From assembly GCA_013299105.1 (NCBI GenBank), contig JAAFJY010000004.1, positions 82,413 to 146,412 of the forward strand: a DNA stretch of 64,000 nt. The letters are read 5' to 3'. The position numbers and the translations under genes were made by a program. How positions within the stretch are numbered: position 1 is the first letter of the stretch; every line of letters starts with the position of its first letter. Under the pieces are notes generated by a model. That model was not told where the DNA came from. It searched no databases and was given only the letters and a program-made list of their open reading frames with translations. This DNA is from Chitinophagales bacterium (GTDB lineage: Bacteria > Bacteroidota > Bacteroidia > Chitinophagales > Saprospiraceae). Shown one piece after another: positions 9,133 to 18,012 of the stretch.

Positions 9133-10308
9133 ATGGAGTCTATTTCTCGCTACGATCAACGCGGTGTTTCAGCCAGCAAAGATGAGGTGCATGCGGCGAT
9201 AAAAAATCTCGATAAGGGGTTGTATCCCAATGCTTTTTGCAAAATCATCCCTGACATTGCAGGGGGCGATCCAGCTTATTGCAACCTCATGCACGCCGAT
9301 ACTGCGGGTACTAAAACCAGTCTGGCTTACCTCTACTGGCGCGAAACGGGCGACTTGAGCGTATGGAAAGGCATTGCCCAAGACGCCATCGTGATGAACC
9401 TTGATGACATGGGCTGCGTAGGTTGCGTGGACAATATCCTGCTTTCCTCCACCATCGGTCGCAACAAAAACCTGATTCCTGGAGAAGTCATTTCTGCTCT
9501 CGTTCAAGCTACCAGCGAGTTGATTGAAAGCTGGCAAGCCCTGGGTATCAATGTGTTCCTGACCGGCGGCGAAACCGCTGACGTAGGCGACATCGTCCGC
9601 ACCATCGACGTGGGTTACACGGCCTTTGCCCGCATGAAGCGAACCGATGTGTTGGAAAACCACATCCAGGCAGGTGATGTAGTGGTGGGCTTGAGTTCTG
9701 CTGGGCAAACTGTTTACGAACAAAACTACAATGGCGGCATGGGCAGCAACGGCTTAACCTCCGCCCGGCATGATGTATTGCATAAAATGTACGCCGAAAA
9801 ATATCCGGAGAGCTTTGACCCTCGTACCCCGCTGGACTTGGTTTACTCTGGCACGCGCAAGCTGACCGATACCATTACAGTAGCTGGGCAGGAAATGACC
9901 ATTGGCAAGCTGATTCTTTCGCCTACGCGCACTTTTTTGCCTTTCCTCAAGCCCTTGTTTGAGCAATTGCGCCCTCATTTGCACGGGGTAATCCATTGTA
10001 CTGGAGGCGGGCAAAGCAAAGTGGTGAAATTTTTGCAGCAAAAAAGGGTGATCAAAAACAACCTGCTTCCCGTGCCGCCTCTGTTTGAAATGATCCAATC
10101 TGAATCCGGAGCTGCCTGGAAGGAAATGTACCAGGTTTTCAACATGGGACAACGCCTGGAGGTGTACCTGGCTCCAGAATATGCTGAACAGGTACTAAAA
10201 TTGGCAGCCGATTTGGGCATCGAGGCACAAGTGATTGGTCAAGTAGAGGCTGCTGAAAAGAACGAAGTAATCGTCGAAAGCGCGCATGGAACCTTCCAAT
10301 ACCACTAG
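9133..10308 (+). CDS. purM: Phosphoribosylformylglycinamidine cyclo-ligase (AIR synthase)
   Basis: A 391-residue enzyme of the PurM/ThiL ATP-binding fold. It converts FGAM to AIR with ATP in de novo purine synthesis, in the cytoplasm. The N-terminus SISRYDQRGVSASKDEV, the segment HADTAGTKTSLAYLYW, the metal/ATP-site segment MNLDDMGCVG and LTGGETADVGDIVRT match the long Bacteroidota-type PurM rather than the roughly 345-residue proteobacterial form. The last 23 bases overlap the start of nth, so the two are probably co-transcribed. Confidence 0.93.
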   Translation: MESISRYDQRGVSASKDEVHAAIKNLDKGLYPNAFCKIIPDIAGGDPAYCNLMHADTAGTKTSLAYLYWRETGDLSVWKGIAQDAIVMNLDDMGCVGCVDNILLSSTIGRNKNLIPGEVISALVQATSELIESWQALGINVFLTGGETADVGDIVRTIDVGYTAFARMKRTDVLENHIQAGDVVVGLSSAGQTVYEQNYNGGMGSNGLTSARHDVLHKMYAEKYPESFDPRTPLDLVYSGTRKLTDTITVAGQEMTIGKLILSPTRTFLPFLKPLFEQLRPHLHGVIHCTGGGQSKVVKFLQQKRVIKNNLLPVPPLFEMIQSESGAAWKEMYQVFNMGQRLEVYLAPEYAEQVLKLAADLGIEAQVIGQVEAAEKNEVIVESAHGTFQYH

Positions 10309-10945
10309 AAGGGGCAAAAAACAAAAAGCCCAGGCCATTCTCGAAATCCTGGAGCAATTGTACCCCGAAACGCCAATTCCCTTGGATCACCAGGATGCTT
10401 ACACGCTTTTGGTAGCGGTTTTGCTTTCGGCCCAATGCACCGATGAGCGGGTGAACAAGGTTACGCCTGCCCTTTTTGCCCTCGCCAATCGACCGGAAGA
10501 CATGCGCAATCAAGCCGTAGAGTCGGTTCAAGCAATCATCCGCCCTTGCGGTTTGGCTCCTCGCAAAGCTGCTGCCATTGTCGAGTTGTCGCGTATTTTG
10601 GTGGAAAAATATGGCAGTGTGGTGCCGCAAAACTTCGCTGCTTTGGAAAGTCTGCCTGGAGTGGGGCATAAGACTGCTTCGGTGGTGATGAGCCAGGCAT
10701 TTGGCGTACCCGCATTTCCCGTTGATACCCATATTCACCGCTTGGCTGCCCGTTGGGGATTGAGCGACGGCAAGAATGTGGAAAAAACCGAAGCAGATTT
10801 AAAGAAACTTTTTCCCAAAGACAAATGGAATAAGTTGCACTTGCAGATCATCTTCTTTGGCCGTGAATTTTGCCCGGCTCGCGGGCATGTGGTCGAAAAA
10901 TGTCCGATTTGTAGCCAATATGGGGTGAAACAAAAAGAGGAATGA
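10286..10945 (+). CDS. nth: Endonuclease III (DNA glycosylase/AP lyase)
   Basis: A 219-residue HhH-GPD glycosylase for oxidised pyrimidines. The helix-hairpin-helix LPGVGHKTA contains the Schiff-base Lys129, and Asp147 lies in PAFPVDTHIHR. The C-terminal iron-sulfur loop is non-canonical: Cys196, Cys206 and Cys209 (C-x9-C-x2-C) are seen, but the chain ends ten residues later with no fourth Cys. The 4Fe-4S cluster may therefore be absent or differently ligated. The ATG at 10286 lies inside the end of purM; a later in-frame start would cut into the first helix. Confidence 0.92.
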   Translation: MEPSNTTRRGKKQKAQAILEILEQLYPETPIPLDHQDAYTLLVAVLLSAQCTDERVNKVTPALFALANRPEDMRNQAVESVQAIIRPCGLAPRKAAAIVELSRILVEKYGSVVPQNFAALESLPGVGHKTASVVMSQAFGVPAFPVDTHIHRLAARWGLSDGKNVEKTEADLKKLFPKDKWNKLHLQIIFFGREFCPARGHVVEKCPICSQYGVKQKEE

Positions 10946-10967
10946 TTGTTTGATCACTCCTTTTTTT
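10934..10967 (+). terminator. Hairpin plus T tract after nth
   Basis: AGGAATGA pairs with TCACTCCT (one mismatch) followed by seven T's, overlapping the nth stop codon. Its right part TTTGATCACTCCTTTTT recurs at 11771-11787. Confidence 0.55.
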
Positions 10968-11017
10968 GCCTTTCAACAAGAATAGTTGAGTTCAGGGATT
11001 CACATTTAGTAGGTGTT

Positions 11018-11722
11018 CTAATCTTCTTGATCAGGTTTCCTCAGCGTCTTTTGTTTTTTCTTTGCTTCTTTTATCTGTTGTTTGAAGTTATCGCTGGTGA
11101 CGACCTGATTACCACTACGTTTTTCAAATACTTCCAGTGCTTCGCCTGCGGCCTGACCACCTGTTATGGTAGCATCCCGATTTGGAATAAAGCCTTGGGC
11201 ATCTTGTCTTATCGACTCTAGACGTATACTTTCCTCTCCCAACATGGTGAAAATAAGCTCTAGGCCCGTCATGTGATCACGCAGATTTTCGTTTTTTAAC
11301 CCTTTCAGATCTTTGTATTCCGATGGAGACAGGCCAAATGTTGCCTTGCTTATCTCTGCGGTCAGAATAGCGTATTCTACTCCTTCGGCCACTCCACGAT
11401 TTTTCCATTCATCTGTCAATTGGGTGCGGATCGCAATAGATTGCATGCGGCGCTCTATCCATTCATCACTATATCCTAGCTCCCTGTAATAATATCGAGC
11501 GCGCATCGCTGCTCGTTCTGGGTCCTCTATTTCTTGAATGCGCTCATAGCCTACCTTGGCTAGCCACAGCTTGAAAGGCTCTGCTTTGGGTGAAGGGATG
11601 GACTGGATAATTCGGAACATGGTTTCCGTATTTGCGGCGTCAGTTTCCCTCATTTTGCCATCCGGGGATTGCATTTTCAACTGTCCCAATTTTTGGGACA
11701 GTTCATCTATCTGGCTTTGCAT
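11018..11722 (-). CDS. BRO-family (phage antirepressor-like) protein lacking its N-terminal part
   Basis: A 234-residue protein matching the conserved middle and C-terminal part of a BRO-N/antirepressor-like family common in bacterial genomes. The telling segments are QLKMQSPDGKMRETDAANTE, FRIIQSIPSPKAEPFKLWLA, IQEIEDPE, ELTDEWKNRG (here QLTDEWKNRG) and NLRDHMTGLELIF. Family members usually have another 50-60 N-terminal residues of BRO-N fold. Here only the short helix MQSQIDELSQKLG precedes the conserved block, and the upstream DNA is a terminator-like hairpin. It may be a truncated gene still translated, or a decaying one. The upstream TTG was rejected in favour of ATG 11722. Confidence 0.7.
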   Translation of the reverse strand: MQSQIDELSQKLGQLKMQSPDGKMRETDAANTETMFRIIQSIPSPKAEPFKLWLAKVGYERIQEIEDPERAAMRARYYYRELGYSDEWIERRMQSIAIRTQLTDEWKNRGVAEGVEYAILTAEISKATFGLSPSEYKDLKGLKNENLRDHMTGLELIFTMLGEESIRLESIRQDAQGFIPNRDATITGGQAAGEALEVFEKRSGNQVVTSDNFKQQIKEAKKKQKTLRKPDQED

Positions 11723-11752
11723 CAATAAGCACAGGATTTATCAAAGAATCAA

Positions 11753-11792
11753 ACAAAAAAGGAGTGACCATTTGATCACTCCTTTTTCTGTA
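11753..11792. terminator. Hairpin between the BRO-family and RlpA genes
   Basis: AAAAAGGAGTGA pairs with TCACTCCTTTTT around a short loop (CCATTTGA). It lies 18 bp beyond the RlpA-family stop codon on the minus strand and suits termination of that gene. Confidence 0.7.
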
Positions 11793-11809
11793 TAGATTGT
11801 AAGTTCCGC

Positions 11810-12658
11810 TTACTTCTTATCCGCCAAAGGCAATACAAAACCCTTGATTTTGTAACGCTTCAACAGGCTGGCCTCGTAGCTTTCAGCTGCTTTTTGATCT
11901 GGAAATGGGCCCAGGATCACTTTAAAGCGATTGCCACCCTCGATTTTCATCAAAATATTGTCAAACCATTTGCCTTGCAGTTCGGCTACTTTGGCCAACA
12001 TGCCTTCGTAGCTGGCTACTGAGGCGACTTGTACGCCAAAACCTTTGTTATCAGATTCTTCAAGGGCGATTTTGTACAAACCATTGGCTTTGAAATTCTT
12101 CCTTACCAGTTTAGTTTTGTCAGGCTGCACTTTGCTTACAGGTTTAATGGTTACTGGTGTTGCCGGAACAGTTGTTGGAGCAGCTGTAGGAGTAGGCGTT
12201 GAAGGAACAACGGTACGGTTTTCCAGGGCGGAAGTGCTAGGTGCTGGCGTTGGAGTAGGGGTATTGGCCACCGTAGTTGGCTTTGCGGCCTCGGCTATGG
12301 CTTCCTGGCCTGCTACTTCTACTTTTACTTCAACTTCACCCAATTTAAGGATGTCCAATTGTTTGGCAGCGGCATAAGACAGGTCCACAATACGGCCTTT
12401 GATGTATGGTCCTTTGTCATTTACCCTAACAATCACCGAGCGGCCATTGTCCAAACGAGTGACTTTGAGCCGAGTGCCCAGAGGATGCATTTTATGTGCA
12501 CAAGTCAACTTATTTCGATCATAAATTTCACCATAAGCGGTATTGCTACCATTGAATTCGTCGGATACGTAGGATGCATAACCGGTTTCCTGGGCAATGG
12601 CTTGAATGCTGATCATGCAAAATAAACACGCAGCGAGCGCTAAAAAACGATTTTTCAT
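11810..12658 (-). CDS. RlpA-family septal-ring protein with SPOR domain
   Basis: A 282-residue exported protein. A signal peptide (MKNRFLALAACLFCMISIQAIAQ) is followed by a double-psi beta-barrel domain with GYASYVSDEFNGSNTAYGE, LGTRLKVTRLDNG and VRVNDKGPYIKGRIVDLS. Then comes a linker of about 60 residues rich in Pro, Thr and Ala, and a C-terminal SPOR domain (GFGVQVASVASYEGM to RFKVILGPF). RlpA proteins cleave glycan strands lacking stem peptides, and SPOR domains bind such denuded glycan at division sites. The ATG at 12658 was chosen because it starts the signal peptide; the frame stays open about 47 codons upstream without a plausible product. Confidence 0.9.
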   Translation of the reverse strand: MKNRFLALAACLFCMISIQAIAQETGYASYVSDEFNGSNTAYGEIYDRNKLTCAHKMHPLGTRLKVTRLDNGRSVIVRVNDKGPYIKGRIVDLSYAAAKQLDILKLGEVEVKVEVAGQEAIAEAAKPTTVANTPTPTPAPSTSALENRTVVPSTPTPTAAPTTVPATPVTIKPVSKVQPDKTKLVRKNFKANGLYKIALEESDNKGFGVQVASVASYEGMLAKVAELQGKWFDNILMKIEGGNRFKVILGPFPDQKAAESYEASLLKRYKIKGFVLPLADKK

Positions 12659-12950
12659 GTAAACATGGGTTTTTTGAAACATGGTGATTCCTTTCAAAGG
12701 CATTGAAAACCATGATTTTGGAACCAATTTGAGTAAGGCCTTGCCATTGCAAAAGCCCAATACAAAATCAAATATAGTGAAAAAGTTACGAGAAAACAAG
12801 CTTTTGGCAATAGAGTATTTGAGCTAAAATAAGGTAAACTAATTTGTTTTTGGGGTTTAGCAAAAAAAGGACACAACTTCCTTTCATTCAGTTGCTTTTC
12901 TTTTTTCACTAAACCCAAATCCGTTCACCTTCTTTTTTTACGCTCTCAGA

Positions 12951-13592
12951 TCAACACCCAAATGCATGACGAATGCCTTGTATTACGCCAACCGTGATCA
13001 AAATGAATCCAATCAATTTGTTCATCCAACGACTGGCGACGGCAGCGTGGTCCACCACCAATTTGCTCAAACGCACGTAGGTCAGCAAGCCCAAAAACTT
13101 GCCAGAAGCTACGCCAGAAAGGAAGGTGATCAAGAACATCCAGGGTGCCTGGTGATTGAGGTTGCACCATTGCGAAGTGCGGTAATAAGCCACCACAAAA
13201 ATCCAAAATGGAATGGCTTGTGGGTTCCACAAGGCGGTGGTCATGCCGTATAAAAAGCCATTGTTGCGCAGTTTTTCGGCAGTGGTACTCTTCGGACGAT
13301 CACTTTTGATCATCACGAAAAAGAAGCCAATGATGATCAATAAAACTGCAATGACCGTGCGCACCCAAGGCGATTTTTGCAAATGAAATTCTAAGAAAGC
13401 ATTGAAACGAATGGCAATGAATGACTGTAAAACTTCCACCATTGAAGCAGCAATTGCAAAATATAAGGCAGCGCGCAAACTGCGGTTTAAAACGGTATCA
13501 ACCACCCTGAGATTGAGCGGCCCAAAAGGCATGGTTCCGCTGAAACTAGCGGCCATTCCGAGCAAGAACAAAATAAATGGGGAAGGTTGCAT
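12951..13592 (-). CDS. LysE-family transporter
   Basis: A 213-residue polytopic membrane protein with about six hydrophobic segments. The N-terminal MAASFSGTMPFGPLNLRVVD is the LysE/RhtB signature region (compare the GPNxx motif), and the internal TALWNPQAIPFWIFVVAYY matches the family's NPKA-type motif. Members export amino acids or small solutes; the substrate here is unknown. It stands alone; the 292-bp gap to the RlpA-family start shows no further gene. Confidence 0.85.
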   Translation of the reverse strand: MQPSPFILFLLGMAASFSGTMPFGPLNLRVVDTVLNRSLRAALYFAIAASMVEVLQSFIAIRFNAFLEFHLQKSPWVRTVIAVLLIIIGFFFVMIKSDRPKSTTAEKLRNNGFLYGMTTALWNPQAIPFWIFVVAYYRTSQWCNLNHQAPWMFLITFLSGVASGKFLGLLTYVRLSKLVVDHAAVASRWMNKLIGFILITVGVIQGIRHAFGC

Positions 13593-13739
13593 GCAGAGCG
13601 TTTCGTTTTCTCAAAAAGACAAGTCAGTGATTACCATTTGGTACATTCGAATGACAATCCGAAAACTGGAAAATAAGCACTTATGAGCCAAAAACAGCAA
13701 AAGGACCAGTGCTTGATGCAAAGGTAGGGTTCCAAATCG

Positions 13740-13769
13740 AACTTTTCGCAGAAGAAATTTGTATTTTTG
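13740..13769 (+). promoter_or_regulatory. Candidate promoter for mnmA
   Basis: TATTTTTG at 13762-13769 fits the TAnnTTTG box. The upstream AACTTTTCG could serve as the -33 region. Confidence 0.4.
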
Positions 13770-13866
13770 TGGCTTGCTTGCAAGAGCCGTCTAATAAGGC
13801 GCTTGAGTAGGCGTATTGTTTTACCAGGATGTGTGCAAAAGCATTCACCTATTTTGGAGCAAAAAT

Positions 13867-14979
13867 ATGAGTAAGCACGGAAAAGTGCTGGTAGCCATGA
13901 GCGGCGGCATCGATAGCACGGTGACCGCCATGATGCTGCATGAAGAGGGGTACGAAGTGATTGGCATCACCATGAAAACTTGGGATTATGCCAATTCTGG
14001 GGGCTCCAAAAAGGAAACGGGCTGTTGCAGCCTCGATTCGATCAACGACGCCCGTCAGGTAGCCGTCGAAATGGGCTTTCACCATTTCATCATTGACATT
14101 CGCGATGAATTTGGCGATTATGTGATCGACAATTTTGTGGAAGAATACATCGCTGGTCGCACGCCCAATCCTTGTGTGCTGTGCAATACCCACATCAAGT
14201 GGAATGCCTTGTTGAAACGCGCAGATTCGCTTGATTGTGAGTTTATTGCAACCGGGCATTACGCCAAAATCAAGGAAGAAAACGGTCGTCGATTCATCAG
14301 CAGCAGTGCCGATAAGAACAAAGACCAGTCTTATGTGCTTTGGGGCCTGACCCAAGCTGCTTTGGCCCGCAGTCGATTTCCATTGGGGCACTTGACCAAA
14401 CCCGAAGTACGGCAAATCGCCTTCGACGCGGGTTACCAGGACCTGGCCAAAAAGGCCGAGAGCTACGAAATCTGCTTTGTACCCGACAACGACTACCGGG
14501 GATTCCTCAAGCGCCGCAAACCTGAGCTCGAAGACCAAGTGCGCGGAGGCAATTTTGTGAATGCCAAGGGGGAAGTAATCGGCCAGCACGAAGGTTATCC
14601 CTTTTACACCATTGGCCAGCGCAAGGGCTTGGGCATGGCATTTGGGGTGCCGATGTTTGTAACCGCCATCCAACCTGAAAACAATACGGTGGTGTTGGGC
14701 GAAATGCACGAACTCATCCGCAATGGCATGACCGTGTACCAGACCAATTCGATGAAATACGAAGCCTTTCCCGAAAACCTGGAAGTATTGGCCAAAGTGC
14801 GTTACAAGGATGAAGGCACCATGGGCGCGCTCCACAATCTGCCAGACAACAAGGTCTCGGTTGAGTTTTTTGCCAATGTCAATGGCATTGCACCCGGTCA
14901 ATCCGCCGTTTTTATGGAGGGTGAAGACATCGTGGGCGGTGGCATCATCCACAGCAGTTTGATGATTGAGCAAAACTAA
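13867..14979 (+). CDS. mnmA: tRNA-uridine 2-sulfurtransferase
   Basis: A 370-residue cytoplasmic enzyme that 2-thiolates U34 of Lys, Glu and Gln tRNAs. It has the ATP-pyrophosphatase P-loop SGGIDST near the N-terminus, the segment GRTPNPCVLCN with the first catalytic Cys, and YEICFVPDNDYRGFL with the second. TGHYAKI and FYTIGQRKGLG are further family blocks. The ATG at 13867 puts the P-loop ten residues in; the open frame extends upstream without conservation. The next gene begins seven bases after the stop codon. Confidence 0.95.
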   Translation: MSKHGKVLVAMSGGIDSTVTAMMLHEEGYEVIGITMKTWDYANSGGSKKETGCCSLDSINDARQVAVEMGFHHFIIDIRDEFGDYVIDNFVEEYIAGRTPNPCVLCNTHIKWNALLKRADSLDCEFIATGHYAKIKEENGRRFISSSADKNKDQSYVLWGLTQAALARSRFPLGHLTKPEVRQIAFDAGYQDLAKKAESYEICFVPDNDYRGFLKRRKPELEDQVRGGNFVNAKGEVIGQHEGYPFYTIGQRKGLGMAFGVPMFVTAIQPENNTVVLGEMHELIRNGMTVYQTNSMKYEAFPENLEVLAKVRYKDEGTMGALHNLPDNKVSVEFFANVNGIAPGQSAVFMEGEDIVGGGIIHSSLMIEQN

Positions 14980-14986
14980 TCTGCCG

Positions 14987-15715
14987 ATGTTCAATGTGCG
15001 AAAATGGTGGTTTTGGGCGATGATAATTGCGCTCAGTGCCTGTTCGAAGAGCAACTTTTCGGATGAAAGCACCGATTTTCGTTACGAATATTACCCCATC
15101 GCGATAGGCCAAGTGCGCGTTTTTCAGGTCGACAGCATCATTTTCGATCCACTTGGTGGCGGGGTGAAAATCGACTCCACGCGCAGCTACCTGCGCGAAG
15201 TGGTGAGCGATACTTTTCGCAATGCCACCAATGAATTGACTTACCGCATTTTGAGGCATGTGCGCAAAACGCCACAAGAACCCTGGATTTTTAGCCAAAC
15301 CGGGCAAGAAATAAAGGGCAAAACCGACTTGCGGGTGCAAGAAAGTGGGTTCAACCTCGTAAAACTCGCCTTCCCGCCCCTGCCAGGCAAGGTTTGGTCG
15401 AGCACACCCTACGTGAGTGGCGAAACCAGGATTTTGGTAGCTGGTGACCCCATCGAACTCTTCAAAGGTTGGCGAAACGCCCGCATCACGGTATTCGATA
15501 CACAGTGGGAAAAATACTCCCAGACCTTGGAGGTGCAATACGGCAACTATGAAAACGCCATTGAGCTACGAAAAGGGGTCGAGCGCTACGCACCGGGTTT
15601 GGGTTTGGTTTTCCGAGAGTTTTCGGCCCTCAATACCCAATGTGTCACTTGCCGAGGGCAATCTTGGCGGCAAAAGGCCAGCACTGGCTTCATCCTTCGC
15701 CTGCGCAGGATTTGA
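14987..15715 (+). CDS. Lipoprotein of unknown function
   Basis: A 242-residue protein with a lipoprotein signal (WWFWAMIIALSAC, predicted lipid-modified Cys near residue 19). The mature part is soluble and beta-rich with no motif I recognise. It starts with FRYEYYPIAIGQVRVFQVDS and has a Cys pair (TQCVTC) near the end. The start ATG 14987 lies seven bases after mnmA, and rimM follows 37 bases after the stop codon, so the three are likely co-transcribed. Whether it shares a function with its RNA-modifying neighbours is unknown. Confidence 0.8.
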   Translation: MFNVRKWWFWAMIIALSACSKSNFSDESTDFRYEYYPIAIGQVRVFQVDSIIFDPLGGGVKIDSTRSYLREVVSDTFRNATNELTYRILRHVRKTPQEPWIFSQTGQEIKGKTDLRVQESGFNLVKLAFPPLPGKVWSSTPYVSGETRILVAGDPIELFKGWRNARITVFDTQWEKYSQTLEVQYGNYENAIELRKGVERYAPGLGLVFREFSALNTQCVTCRGQSWRQKASTGFILRLRRI

Positions 15716-15752
15716 TCTCCTAAACTCCTCAACCCCTCAACTCCTAAACTAA

Positions 15753-16262
15753 ATGGATTACATACAAATCGGCAGGGTATCCAAAACCCACGGCATAGAC
15801 GGCGCTTTGAAATTGAAAATAAACGAGCGCTACTTCGATGATTTTGCGGAGGCAGAGGTGTTGTTTGTGGAATTGGCGGGCAAACATGTACCTTATTTTG
15901 TGGAAGAAATGCGGGGCGGTCTGGACCCCATCGTCAAGTTTGAAGACCTGGACCAACGCGAAGAGGCCCAAAAACTAAGTGGCAAGGTCTTGTATTTGCG
16001 CGAAAGCGACTTACTGCCAATGGAAGAAGAAAGTGCCCTGGAGCAGTTTGAGCGTTACCAGGGCTACACTTTGGTGGATGAAACCCTGGGTGAAATTGGC
16101 CCCATCGACGAAATCATGGAAATGCCGGGGCAATACATGGCCGCTTGCCAATACCAAGGCCGCGAAGTATTGATTCCGCTCAACAAGGTTTTTATCAAGG
16201 GGGTGGACGTTGGGCAGCAGGTATTGAAAATGGACTTGCCGGAGGGGCTTTTGGATTTGTAA
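15753..16262 (+). CDS. rimM: 16S rRNA processing protein RimM
   Basis: A 169-residue two-domain 30S maturation factor. The N-terminal barrel starts IQIGRVSKTHGIDGALKLK, and the PRC-barrel part includes LVDETLGEIGPIDEI and GREVLIPLNKVFIKGVD, all family signatures. The upstream 35 bp consist of TCCTAAACTCCTCAACCCC-type short repeats rather than a ribosome-binding site. rimM is usually beside rpsP and trmD, but here it follows mnmA. Confidence 0.92.
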   Translation: MDYIQIGRVSKTHGIDGALKLKINERYFDDFAEAEVLFVELAGKHVPYFVEEMRGGLDPIVKFEDLDQREEAQKLSGKVLYLRESDLLPMEEESALEQFERYQGYTLVDETLGEIGPIDEIMEMPGQYMAACQYQGREVLIPLNKVFIKGVDVGQQVLKMDLPEGLLDL

Positions 16263-16298
16263 GCTAAACTATTGGACATTTTTCCGCTTGCAAAAATG

Positions 16299-16366
16299 CC
16301 GCTCGTCCCACGTCTCCGCGCCGCTCGTCCCACGTCTCCCGACGGGGACGCTCCCAAGCTGCGTCA
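16299..16366 (+). repeat. Repeat E, left copy (flanks hipBA)
   Basis: A doubled CCGCTCGTCCCACGTCTCC (16299-16317 and 16321-16339) continues into GACGGGGACGCTCCCAAGC. The 46-bp core recurs in the same orientation at 18013-18058 with few changes. Confidence 0.8.
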
Positions 16367-16412
16367 CCGATCATTTGCGCGCTACCTGCGATGATATTTT
16401 TTTAAATTAGCC

Positions 16413-16464
16413 AATATTTTAACTAAAAATAAAAAAAAACCGTATTTTAGCTAAAATATTAGCT
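16413..16464 (+). promoter_or_regulatory. Palindromic operator region upstream of the HipB-like gene
   Basis: A perfect 16-bp palindrome TATTTTAGCTAAAATA lies at 16443-16458, and a near-copy TATTTTAACTAAAAATA at 16415-16431. A third half-site TTAGCT ends six bases before the ATG. This spacing and AT-rich symmetry fit autorepression by the adjacent HTH protein. Confidence 0.6.
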
Positions 16465-16469
16465 GTGTT

Positions 16470-16757
16470 ATGAACTTTACTTTAACCAAAAAACCAGCCG
16501 ATTTTCTACGTGAAATCGCCCATCGCCATCGCGTGTTGAGAAAACAAGCGGGCTTCACCCAAAGTGAATTGGCCAAACGCTCCGGGGTTTCGCTAGGCAG
16601 TCTAAAACGCTTTGAAGCTACGGGGCAGATTTCACTAGCGTCTCTATTGCTCTTGTTGGATGTACTCAATCGCCTCAATGATTTTGAAGAAATCCTGAAA
16701 CCGATTGAAAACCTGAAAGAAATTGAAAAGTTATTTAGTGATAAAACACGCAGCTAA
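16470..16757 (+). CDS. XRE-family antitoxin-like regulator (HipB-like)
   Basis: A 95-residue protein with one helix-turn-helix (QAGFTQSELAKRSGVSLGSL, residues about 30-50) of the Cro/CI type and a short helical tail. Its stop codon TAA overlaps the ATG of the HipA-like gene by one base, so translation is coupled. In HipBA modules this protein binds its own promoter and neutralises the kinase; the palindromes just upstream fit that role. Confidence 0.85.
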   Translation: MNFTLTKKPADFLREIAHRHRVLRKQAGFTQSELAKRSGVSLGSLKRFEATGQISLASLLLLLDVLNRLNDFEEILKPIENLKEIEKLFSDKTRS

Positions 16758-17977
16758 TGGAGCGGGTGAAGAAAATATTTGTATCTATTCAGTTCGACGC
16801 AGAAGAGATAGAAGTGGGCGAATTGCTGTATGACAGCAAGGAAATCTATTTCAAGTATTATCCAACTTTTATAAGTAGGGGCTTAGAAATTTCGCCAATC
16901 AAACTCAAACTCAATTCCGACATCAACAGAACAAATGACCTGCCTTTTGAAGGTTTGTTTGGTGTATTTGCCGATTCATTACCCGATGGTTGGGGAAAAT
17001 TACTGTTGGACAGGGCACTTGCAGCACGAGGTATTGAGATAGGAGCGCTATCTCCCCTCGACAGGTTAGCATACATCGGTAGCCAAGGCATGGGCGCATT
17101 GATTTATAGACCAGAAATGGCGCTGGAAGAAGCGGACTCTTTTAAGATTGAGTTGGATGAAATTGCCAAAGCCACCAGGCAAATTATTTCGGGAACGGCA
17201 AGCAACGTATTAGATGAAGTATACAGATTGGGAGGGTCTTCAGGTGGTGCGCGCCCTAAAATTTTAGTGGGCTATAATCCGCTTACACAGCAGATCATTC
17301 CTGTTGAAAATGACTTGCCCCCGCCGTACGAACACTGGTTGATTAAATTTCCCGCTTCTGCTGATAGTAAAGACATTGCCAATATTGAATATGCCTATTA
17401 CAAAATGGCGATCGATGCAGGGATCGAAATGAGCGATTGCAGGCTTTTTGAAGGCAAATCGGGCAATATTTATTTTGGCACAAAACGCTTTGATCGACAA
17501 GGCAACAATAGACTGCATTTGCATTCTGCGGCAGGTATCATGCACGATGATTTTAGATTCAGCACTTTGGACTACGGGCATTTGATGGATTGCGCTTTTC
17601 AACTGGAAAGGGACGTAACAGCTTATGAAAAAGTATTGCGCTTGGCTGCCTTCAATGTTTTTGCTAACAACCGAGACGACCATAGCAAGAATTTCTCTTT
17701 TCTCATGGATGCTAGCGGCCAATGGAAATTGGCTCCAGCCTATGATTTAACATTTTCGTATTCAGGACACGGCTTGCATAGTACAATGATCGCAGGAGAA
17801 AGTGCCAAACCCAATCGAACACATTTGATGAAATTGGCAACGCATTTCAATGTGAAAAATGCCCCGTCGATTCTTGATGAGGTTCAAACCGTAGTGGCCC
17901 AGTGGAAGAAATACGCTAATTTATGCGGTGTCAAAAGGGATTCAAAGAATAGGATTCAAAAGGCAATAGGATTATAG
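16757..17977 (+). CDS. HipA-like serine/threonine kinase toxin
   Basis: A 406-residue kinase of the HipA fold. Visible motifs are the N-terminal couple-hipA region (LPFEGLFGVFADSLPDGWG), the Gly-rich loop GGSSGGARPK near residue 160, the catalytic loop NRDDHSKNF near 304 and the metal-binding YDLTFS near 329. All catalytic residues I can place are present, so activity is plausible. HipA proteins phosphorylate aminoacyl-tRNA synthetases and stop growth; the target here is unknown. The HipB-HipA pair sits between direct copies of repeat E. Confidence 0.88.
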   Translation: MERVKKIFVSIQFDAEEIEVGELLYDSKEIYFKYYPTFISRGLEISPIKLKLNSDINRTNDLPFEGLFGVFADSLPDGWGKLLLDRALAARGIEIGALSPLDRLAYIGSQGMGALIYRPEMALEEADSFKIELDEIAKATRQIISGTASNVLDEVYRLGGSSGGARPKILVGYNPLTQQIIPVENDLPPPYEHWLIKFPASADSKDIANIEYAYYKMAIDAGIEMSDCRLFEGKSGNIYFGTKRFDRQGNNRLHLHSAAGIMHDDFRFSTLDYGHLMDCAFQLERDVTAYEKVLRLAAFNVFANNRDDHSKNFSFLMDASGQWKLAPAYDLTFSYSGHGLHSTMIAGESAKPNRTHLMKLATHFNVKNAPSILDEVQTVVAQWKKYANLCGVKRDSKNRIQKAIGL

Positions 17978-18012
17978 CAATTGGTTGTTGCAAGGTCTGT
18001 GATTAGAGTTAA

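Noticed and set aside
13849..15072. 407-codon minus-strand frame opposite mnmA
   Set aside because: It is the antisense shadow of mnmA, which has clear catalytic motifs; the product has no recognisable features.
16757..17977. Complete defence island around hipBA
   Set aside because: The neighbours (rimM, acyl-ACP thioesterase) are ordinary chromosomal genes.
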